Shown here: piece by piece, positions 58,424 through 64,000 of the stretch
Layout of the letters: every line of letters begins with the position of its first letter
How positions within the stretch are numbered: the first letter of the stretch is position 1
From: G963668655 sp963668655
Lineage (GTDB): Bacteria > Myxococcota_A > SURF-8
DNA length: 64,000 nucleotides
Assembly (NCBI GenBank): GCA_963668655.2
Contig: CAXXPQ010000001.1
Coordinates: 744,001 to 808,000, forward strand
Direction: 5' to 3'
Made by a program: the position numbers and the translations under genes
The notes under the pieces: model-generated
Databases searched by the model: none
What the model was told of the DNA's origin: nothing
Seen by the model: the letters and a program-made list of their open reading frames with translations, nothing else

Positions 58424-59563
58424 ATGCAGTTCATCAAACCCGATATCAATATCCCGTTCATCAAGAACGCGAAAACGTTTCTGATCGCCTCGGGCGCCGT
58501 GGTTGCGGTGGCCTGGGTGCTGGTGTTCCTGTACGGACTGAACTACGGCATCGACTTCGCCGGCGGAACGGAAGTGCAGGTGAAATTCAACAAGGAAGCC
58601 AAGGCCCAGCAGATTCGCGAGGCCCTGGACACCATGGAGGGAATCGCCTCCGAGGTGCAGAGCTTCGGCATCACCGAGCAGAACGAATATCTCATCAAGC
58701 TGGCCAACATTTCCTTCGTCAACGAGACGCGCCGCAAGGCCATCTACGACGGCCTGTCCTCGGCGTTCGAGGACAAGAAATTCCGCCGCTTCCATCACGC
58801 CACGGCCGGCGGCGACAAGATCGAGTTCACGCTGGATTCCCAGGTTTCCGAGGACGAGATCAAGAAGATTTTCCAGGAGGCCGACAGCCCGGCCCAGGAA
58901 ATCACCGTAACGGGCTCCGAGGGGCGCTACGTCTATCGCTGCGTTCTGGAAGGATTGCGGCCGCACATCGTGGCGGCGCTGGAGGGAACCTTCGGGCAGG
59001 GATCGTTTGAAATCCTGCGCCTGGATTCCGTCGGCCCGAAGGTGGGCGCCCAGTTGAAACAGAAGGGCATTTTGTCCGTGGTCTACGCGCTCATCGGCAT
59101 CCTGATCTACATCGCCTTCCGTTTCGATATCCGCTTCGCACCCGGCGCGGTGGTGGCCCTGGCCCACGATGTTTCCATTACGCTGGGAATCTTCTCGCTG
59201 CTTCAGGTCGAGTTCACCATTCCCATCATCGCGGCGCTTCTGACCATTGTGGGATATTCACTGAACGACACCATCGTGGTCTACGACCGCATCCGGGAAA
59301 ATCTCTCGAAGGCCAAGGTCAAGCCTCTGGAGGACGTGGTGAACGAAAGCCTCAACCAGACGCTTTCCCGCACCATCCTCACTTCGCTGACCACCCTGGT
59401 CGTCATCGTGGCCCTGCTGATCTTCGGCGGCGGCATCATCGTGGACTTCGCCTTCGCGCTGCTGATCGGCGTGCTGGTGGGAACCTATTCCTCCGTCTTC
59501 ATCGCTTCGCCCATCATGATTTACCTGTATCGTTATATGGAAAGGCGGACCGCCCGGGCCTGA
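58424..59563 (+). CDS. secF: Protein translocase subunit SecF
   Basis: A 379-residue SecF with GLNYGIDFAGGTEVQVKF after helix 1, the LDSVGPKVGAQL segment before helix 2, and GYSLNDTIVVYDRIRENL and the LTSLTTLVVIVALLIFGG helix as in the family. Its periplasmic domain is longer than in E. coli SecF. It starts 18 bases after secD and closes the operon before a bidirectional terminator. Confidence 0.97.
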   Translation: MQFIKPDINIPFIKNAKTFLIASGAVVAVAWVLVFLYGLNYGIDFAGGTEVQVKFNKEAKAQQIREALDTMEGIASEVQSFGITEQNEYLIKLANISFVNETRRKAIYDGLSSAFEDKKFRRFHHATAGGDKIEFTLDSQVSEDEIKKIFQEADSPAQEITVTGSEGRYVYRCVLEGLRPHIVAALEGTFGQGSFEILRLDSVGPKVGAQLKQKGILSVVYALIGILIYIAFRFDIRFAPGAVVALAHDVSITLGIFSLLQVEFTIPIIAALLTIVGYSLNDTIVVYDRIRENLSKAKVKPLEDVVNESLNQTLSRTILTSLTTLVVIVALLIFGGGIIVDFAFALLIGVLVGTYSSVFIASPIMIYLYRYMERRTARA

Positions 59564-59585
59564 GCTTCTTCCATCCGAGAAAAAT

Positions 59586-59613
59586 AAAAAGGACGCCCTC
59601 GGGCGTCCTTTTT
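59586..59613. terminator. Bidirectional terminator between secF and ftsZ
   Basis: AAAAAGGACGCC and GGCGTCCTTTTT form a 12-bp symmetric stem around CTCG. The T/A runs serve both the secF transcript and the convergent ftsZ transcript. Confidence 0.93.
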
Positions 59614-59637
59614 CGTTGCGGAATGGGAACGTCGCAG

Positions 59638-60906
59638 TCAGCGCGCCTTGCGGTTTTGCAGCACGCGACGGCGGAAGGACGGGATCTTCACCTGGTCGTC
59701 CACTTGGCGCGCCTCGTTGACCCGGCGAACCGAGGCGAAGGGCTTGTTGAAAAGATCCTCTTCGTCCGGCAGGGGAGGGGGCATGACGCGGGCGTGCGCC
59801 GTTTCCTGCATGGCGGCCTTGCGCTTCACCGCCGGGATATCGATGTTCTTCGGGAAGCTCATCTTGCGGCGCAGGGGATCGACGGACGCCGGGCGGCTGT
59901 CCGGACATCCCGTGGCGATGACCGTAACCTTCACGGCGTCATCGAATTCCGGATCGATGACGTAGCCGAAGATCAGGTCGGCTTCCGCGTCGGCGCGTTC
60001 CTCGATGTAACTGACCGCTTCCCGCACTTCCGACAGCGACAGGTCCATGGAGCCGGTGACGTTCACCAGGATGCCCTTGGCGCCCTCGATCTTCAGGTTG
60101 TCCAGAAGCGGCGAGGAAATGGCCTGCTGGGCGGCCTCCATGGCGCGGTTGGGGCCGGACGCCGTGGCGGAGCCCATGATGGCCATGCCCATGTTGGCCA
60201 TGATGGTGGATACGTCCGCGAAGTCCAGGTTCACGTAACCGGCCGTAGTGATAAGGTCCGAGATGCCGCGCACGGCGTTGACCAGCACTTCATCCGCGCG
60301 TTTGAACGCCGCGATGAACGGCATGTCCGGATCCAGTTCGAACAGCTTCTCGTTGGGAATCACCACCAGGGTGTTGACGTTCTCCTTCATCTCCTCGATG
60401 CCTTCCACGGCGAAACGCTCGCGCTTCTTGCCTTCGAAGGAGAAGGGACGGGTCACCACGCCCACCGTGAGGATGCCCAGTTCCCGCGCCAGCTTGGCGA
60501 TGCGCGGCGCGGCCCCGGTTCCCGTGCCGCCGCCCATGCCGCAGGTGATGAACAGCATGTCCACCCCCTTGATCTTCTCTTCCAGTACGGCCAGGGATTC
60601 CTCCGCGGCCTCCTTGCCCACGGAGGGCTTGCCGCCCGCGCCTTTCCCGCCGGCCACGCGCTTTCCGATCTGGAGTCGGAGCGGCACCTTGGACATGCGC
60701 AGAGCCTGCACGTCCGTGTTGCAGATCATATGGGTGACGTTGGCCACGTCCCGCTCGATCATGGTGCCCACGGCGTTGCCGCCGCCGCCCCCCACGCCGA
60801 TCACGGCGATGCGCACCGCCTTGAACTCCTCCTCGTCGAAGTCGTCCCCGAAATCATCGAAATCGGAGTCGAAATCGAATTTCAACCGTCCCTGTTCGTC
60901 GTTCAT
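59638..60906 (-). CDS. ftsZ: Cell division protein FtsZ
   Basis: A 422-residue FtsZ GTPase that forms the division ring. It has the IGVGGGGGNAV loop, the tubulin signature GGGTGTG (125-131), the FITCGMGG strand before it and the NLDFADVSTIM segment in the T7 loop region. A C-terminal KIPSFRRR peptide (about 407-414) would bind FtsA. An unusual acidic, Phe/Asp-rich extension (residues 8-28, DFDSDFDDFGDDFDEEEF) precedes the core. The start is the first gene-like ATG behind AGGAGGAAAGAC. It is the last gene of a ddl-ftsQ-ftsA-ftsZ row, 96 bases after ftsA. Confidence 0.97.
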   Translation of the reverse strand: MNDEQGRLKFDFDSDFDDFGDDFDEEEFKAVRIAVIGVGGGGGNAVGTMIERDVANVTHMICNTDVQALRMSKVPLRLQIGKRVAGGKGAGGKPSVGKEAAEESLAVLEEKIKGVDMLFITCGMGGGTGTGAAPRIAKLARELGILTVGVVTRPFSFEGKKRERFAVEGIEEMKENVNTLVVIPNEKLFELDPDMPFIAAFKRADEVLVNAVRGISDLITTAGYVNLDFADVSTIMANMGMAIMGSATASGPNRAMEAAQQAISSPLLDNLKIEGAKGILVNVTGSMDLSLSEVREAVSYIEERADAEADLIFGYVIDPEFDDAVKVTVIATGCPDSRPASVDPLRRKMSFPKNIDIPAVKRKAAMQETAHARVMPPPLPDEEDLFNKPFASVRRVNEARQVDDQVKIPSFRRRVLQNRKAR

Positions 60907-61002
60907 GTCTTTCCTCCTGTACCCGAATCAAAAAATAAATTCGTTTCGTGAACTGTTTTCGGTTTCCCACAAACCGTCAATCCGAAAAGCGAATGCGTAA
61001 GT

Positions 61003-62226
61003 TCAAACCAGATCGCTGAACCATCCCCGCAGGCGGTCCAGAATGCGCCGCATCATGGGCGTGGTGCCGTCGATGAACGCCGGGGGATGAGAAGCCGCGT
61101 AATGAAGCAGTCCCACGCTCCCGGCGTAGATCGGATCGGCCACCAGGTCGATCAGTCCCGCCACGCCGCCGGGAGAAGCCGAGCGCACCGGCATGTCCAT
61201 CTGGCTTTCCGCCAGGCTCTCGATGCCCGGGATGTTGGCCGCGCCGCCCGTGATGACGAGCCCCGCGCCCAGCAGTTCCTCGAAGCCCGTCTTGTGAATG
61301 GCCTTGTGGACGGTGTTCAGAATTTCGTCCGCCCGGGCCTCGATGATGTCGCAGAGAATCTGGCGGCTGACTTCCTTCATCTCGCCGCTGCCCACCTTCG
61401 GCACCTGGATGGAATCGCCTTTCTCGATCAGGCTGGCCAGGGCGCAGCCGTATTCGCGCTTTACTTTCTCTGCCGCGCGCATGGGCGTGCGCAACCCCAC
61501 GGCGATGTCGTTCGTTATCAGGTTGCCGCCCAGCGGCAGCGAACTGGCGTGCACCAGCGCGCCCTTCTGGTAGACCACCAGGTCCGAGGTGCCGCCGCCG
61601 ATGTCCACCATGGCCACGCCTAGTTCCAGCTCGTCCTCCGTCAGCACCGACATGGCGGACGCCAGCGGGGACAGCACGATGTCCGCCACCGCCAGCCCGG
61701 CCTTGTTGCAGCTTCGGAGAATGTTTTCCATGGCGCCGTTGGCCACCGCCACGATGAAGACCATGGCTTCCAGGCGGATGCCGGAAATGCCGATGGGGAT
61801 CTTGATGCCGTCCTGCCCGTCCACGATGTATTCGCGCACGATGGTGTGCAGAAGCCGCCGGTCCACGGGCACGGCCACGGCCTTGGCCTGGTCCACCACG
61901 GACTCCATGTCCTCGCGCGTGATCTCGTGGCCGTCCACCTTCACGATGCCGTGGCTTTCGAAACCGCGTACGTGCTGGCCGGAAATGCCCACGTGGACGC
62001 TGCGGATCTCCACGCCGGACATGTTCTCCGCTTCCCAGACAGCCTTCTGAATGGCCTCCACCGTGGATTCGATGTCCGTGACCACGCCGTTGCGCAGCCC
62101 GGTCGATGGCTGGGAGCCGAAGCCGATGACTTCGATGATGCCGTCGTCCTTGACTTCCCCGACCAGCACGACGACCTTGTCCGTGCCGATGTCCAGGGCG
62201 ACCTGAATCTGTCCGTTCTGAGCCAT
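61003..62226 (-). CDS. ftsA: Cell division protein FtsA
   Basis: A 407-residue actin-like FtsA. It opens VALDIGTDKVVVLVGE (phosphate 1), has VHVGISGQHVRGFESHG in the 1C subdomain, AMVDIGGGTSDLVVYQKG (phosphate 2) and LGAGLVITGGAANIPG (adenosine loop). The C-terminal amphipathic end (LDRLRGWFSDL) should tether it to the inner membrane and link FtsZ to it. It follows ftsQ by nine bases. Confidence 0.97.
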   Translation of the reverse strand: MAQNGQIQVALDIGTDKVVVLVGEVKDDGIIEVIGFGSQPSTGLRNGVVTDIESTVEAIQKAVWEAENMSGVEIRSVHVGISGQHVRGFESHGIVKVDGHEITREDMESVVDQAKAVAVPVDRRLLHTIVREYIVDGQDGIKIPIGISGIRLEAMVFIVAVANGAMENILRSCNKAGLAVADIVLSPLASAMSVLTEDELELGVAMVDIGGGTSDLVVYQKGALVHASSLPLGGNLITNDIAVGLRTPMRAAEKVKREYGCALASLIEKGDSIQVPKVGSGEMKEVSRQILCDIIEARADEILNTVHKAIHKTGFEELLGAGLVITGGAANIPGIESLAESQMDMPVRSASPGGVAGLIDLVADPIYAGSVGLLHYAASHPPAFIDGTTPMMRRILDRLRGWFSDLV

Positions 62227-62235
62227 GACTTCCTC

Positions 62236-63093
62236 CTAGCGATGTTCGTTTCGGTTTTCGGAACCGTCTTCGTTCTCGTTATCCTTCGCCAGCCGCACGG
62301 ATAGGCGCTCCGGGTGGGGCCGGTTGTCCAGATGAATCACGTCCACGTTCTGCCCGCGCCGTTGCAAGTGCCGCCAGAGTTTGGCCGCCCGATCGAAGGC
62401 TTCGTTCTGTTTCTTTTTCCCCAGTACCAGGGTCGTGGGAATCTCTCCCACCGCCAGTTCGAATCCGCGATGGCGGAAACGGATGCCCCTCAGCGCGGCC
62501 ATCGCGCTCATCGGGTGGGCCTTGTATTCCCGGATGAGTTTCAAAGCCCGGCGAACCTTGGACTGTCCCAACTCGATCTGCTCGAAATCCTCGGGATGCA
62601 GCCCCTCGATCACCACGTATTCCTTCTCGGCGGAAGGCGGCGCGATCTTGAAGGGGACTCCCTCGTCATTGACGTAGTAGAAACGATCCAGATGAACCAG
62701 GCCGCTGGCCACCTGTTCCTTCACCTCGATCAGGATGGCGTCCGGAAGGCGGCGGGAGATGCGGGCCGTTTTCACCCAGGGGTGGGCTTCCACCTGCGCC
62801 GTGGCGCGGTTGACGTCCACGTCGAAAATCGAAACGCCGATTTCCAACCGGCTGAAACGGACGATTTCCTTTTTGTCGATCCGTTCCAGCCCCCGGACAT
62901 CGATGCTGGAGACGGTGAACCAGTTTTCCGCCATGACCAGGGAATACATCTCGCGCCAGCAGAGAAATATCCCCAGAAACAGCAGGTAGGCCCCCAGGGC
63001 GTACGCCAGACCGAGCATGGCGCGTCCGGTCCGCGGAGCGCGGTCGCGTTTCACGTTCGGTTCGGAGCGTTTCTTTCCCGTCTTCGCCGCCAT
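62236..63093 (-). CDS. ftsQ: Cell division protein FtsQ
   Basis: A 285-residue FtsQ: a basic cytoplasmic N-terminus, one membrane helix (about 27-47, MLGLAYALGAYLLFLGIFL), a POTRA domain (FTVSSIDVRGLERIDKKEIV to about residue 115) and the beta domain, with YYVNDEGVPFKIAPP. It joins the FtsQLB complex in the periplasm. Its ATG immediately follows the ddl stop, so the two are coupled. Confidence 0.93.
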   Translation of the reverse strand: MAAKTGKKRSEPNVKRDRAPRTGRAMLGLAYALGAYLLFLGIFLCWREMYSLVMAENWFTVSSIDVRGLERIDKKEIVRFSRLEIGVSIFDVDVNRATAQVEAHPWVKTARISRRLPDAILIEVKEQVASGLVHLDRFYYVNDEGVPFKIAPPSAEKEYVVIEGLHPEDFEQIELGQSKVRRALKLIREYKAHPMSAMAALRGIRFRHRGFELAVGEIPTTLVLGKKKQNEAFDRAAKLWRHLQRRGQNVDVIHLDNRPHPERLSVRLAKDNENEDGSENRNEHR

Positions 63094-64000
63094 TTATTTT
63101 TCGTCTCCAATCGGATCCAGACCCAAGCGGGCCGTGAGTAGAATGCGTTCCGCCAGTTCGTCGAACGGAATCCCTTCTCCGGCCGCCGTTTTCGGAACCA
63201 GGGAATGGGAGGTCATGCCGGGCATGGTGTTCACCTCGAGAACCGTCGGGCGGCCGACGTCGTCCACGAAAAAGTCGATGCGAACGACGCCCTCCGCCTG
63301 GAGGGCGGCGAAGGCCGTTTCCGCGGCGTCCAGGCAGGCGCGATAGGCCGTTTCCGGAAGCGGCGCGGGATAGATGTATTCCGTATCGTCCGTCAGGTAC
63401 TTGGCGGCGTAGTCGTAGAACTCGCGGGCCGGTTTCACCCAGATCGCGCCCAGGGCCTTGCCGTCCAGGACGGTCACCTGGATTTCCTTTCCCTCCAGGA
63501 AATCCTCGATCAGAACATGGGCGTCGATGCGGAATGCCTCGGTCAGCGCGGGCTCGAACATCTCCGGGGTCTTCACGATTCCGATTCCAAGGGAGGAGCC
63601 GTCCGCGTTCGGCTTGACGACGAAAGGAGGCTCGAAGGGAAGATCCTTCAGCCGGATCGAATCCTTTTTTTCGCGCGAGACGAGGACGCTTTGGGCCACG
63701 GACAATCCGGCGTCGCGCAAAAGGAGTTTGGTCAGGTGTTTGTCGAGCGCCACGGCGGAGCCGAGCACTTTCGATCCGGTGTAGGGAATGCCCATGACTT
63801 CCAGCAGTCCCTGGACGGAGCCGTCCTCTCCCAGTTTTCCGTGCAGGGCGATGAACGCCGCCGTGACCTTTTCCTCTCTCAGGCGGAAGGGCAGGTCGCG
63901 CCCCTGGTCGATCAGAACGCAGTCGTATCCCTTGCGGAGAAGAGCGTCGTAAACGGCCCGTCCGGTTTCCAGCGATACGTCACGTTCGCCGTACAACCCG
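63094..64000 (-). CDS. ddl: D-alanine-D-alanine ligase, 5' end cut by window
   Basis: At least 300 residues of Ddl from the division/cell-wall cluster. It makes D-Ala-D-Ala for peptidoglycan in the cytoplasm. The visible part begins at YGERDVSLETGRAVYDAL, which is the second part of the N-terminal GG-S-ER-VSL-SG motif, so the true start lies beyond the right edge. ATP-grasp motifs are complete: FVVKPNADGSSLGIGIV, a FLEGKEIQVTVL strand and VLEVNTMPGMTSHSL. It is followed at once by ftsQ. The window holds a second, divergent ATP-grasp ligase at 4811-5791. Confidence 0.95.
   Translation of the reverse strand, partial: GLYGERDVSLETGRAVYDALLRKGYDCVLIDQGRDLPFRLREEKVTAAFIALHGKLGEDGSVQGLLEVMGIPYTGSKVLGSAVALDKHLTKLLLRDAGLSVAQSVLVSREKKDSIRLKDLPFEPPFVVKPNADGSSLGIGIVKTPEMFEPALTEAFRIDAHVLIEDFLEGKEIQVTVLDGKALGAIWVKPAREFYDYAAKYLTDDTEYIYPAPLPETAYRACLDAAETAFAALQAEGVVRIDFFVDDVGRPTVLEVNTMPGMTSHSLVPKTAAGEGIPFDELAERILLTARLGLDPIGDEK

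Noticed and set aside
1..64000. tRNA, rRNA or riboswitch genes, including a cobalamin riboswitch before either adenosyltransferase gene
   Set aside because: No cloverleaf, rRNA segment or B12-box sequence was recognised by eye. A covariance-model scan would be needed to exclude weak cases.

Overview
This is a high-GC window with tightly packed operons. The organism looks like an anaerobic member of the Myxococcota or of a neighbouring lineage in the former Deltaproteobacteria. Three things point there: a gene set resembling the Myxococcus Glt/Nfs envelope machines (TPR lipoproteins, an FHA protein with an AgmX/PglI-type C-terminus, outer-membrane barrels); a Ser/Thr kinase with a PEGA tail; and many lipoproteins with Asp-Gly-Asp-rich linkers. 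The anaerobic side comes from a one-polypeptide pyruvate:ferredoxin oxidoreductase, an indolepyruvate:ferredoxin oxidoreductase and an acyl-phosphate kinase route. This placement is inference from gene content; no rRNA or tRNA was seen.

Layout. 1-1.5 kb: C-terminal half of an MMPL/RND-type exporter. 1.8-3.3 kb: an HDOD protein and a PduO-type cobalamin adenosyltransferase. 3.49-3.84 kb: a 348-bp hairpin-rich element with 17-bp terminal inverted repeats. 3.9-7.7 kb (minus): kelch-type lipoprotein, ATP-grasp ligase resembling D-Ala-D-Ala ligase, alpha/beta hydrolase. 8.4-19.2 kb (plus): a catabolic cluster nifJ - CoA-transferase A/B - phosphate acyltransferase - butyrate-kinase-like gene - iorA - iorB, with four-base ATGA overlaps from ptb through iorB. 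It would oxidise pyruvate and aryl or branched 2-oxoacids to acyl-CoA with reduced ferredoxin, and recover ATP through acyl phosphate. 19.3-25.6 kb: an orphan thiamine-diphosphate enzyme, an MFS transporter overlapping a CocE/NonD-type lipoprotein hydrolase, and a DUF819 membrane protein. 25.6-28.0 kb (minus): a GT-C-like membrane protein and a small exported partner.

28.1-39.4 kb is the lipoprotein district: four predicted lipoproteins with Asp/Gly or Glu/Pro/Asp repeat linkers, the largest 1070 residues with a P-domain, a beta-propeller and a tail of 87-bp tandem repeats. Among them lie a DUF4416 gene, an RluA-type pseudouridine synthase, and a minus-strand set of receiver protein, CobA/BtuR-type adenosyltransferase and Ser/Thr kinase. 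39.7-41.7 kb: a divergent YchF-like NTPase and a FabK/nitronate-monooxygenase flavoprotein.

42.3-53.2 kb is the most distinctive region: seven co-directional genes (outer-membrane barrel, TPR lipoprotein, 1177-residue TPR protein, TPR lipoprotein, 85-residue exported protein, FHA-(EP)n-TM-AgmX/GltJ-like protein, second outer-membrane barrel), ending in a strong terminator. This is a compact Glt/Nfs-like trans-envelope machine with no motor-channel genes in the window.

53.5-64 kb is housekeeping: two FmdB-type zinc ribbons, an AarF/UbiB-family kinase, yajC-secD-secF, and convergently ddl-ftsQ-ftsA-ftsZ, with ddl cut by the window edge. Several sigma70-like promoters of the form TTGA(C/A)N - 16 to 17 - TA(N)3T were found by eye and are listed.
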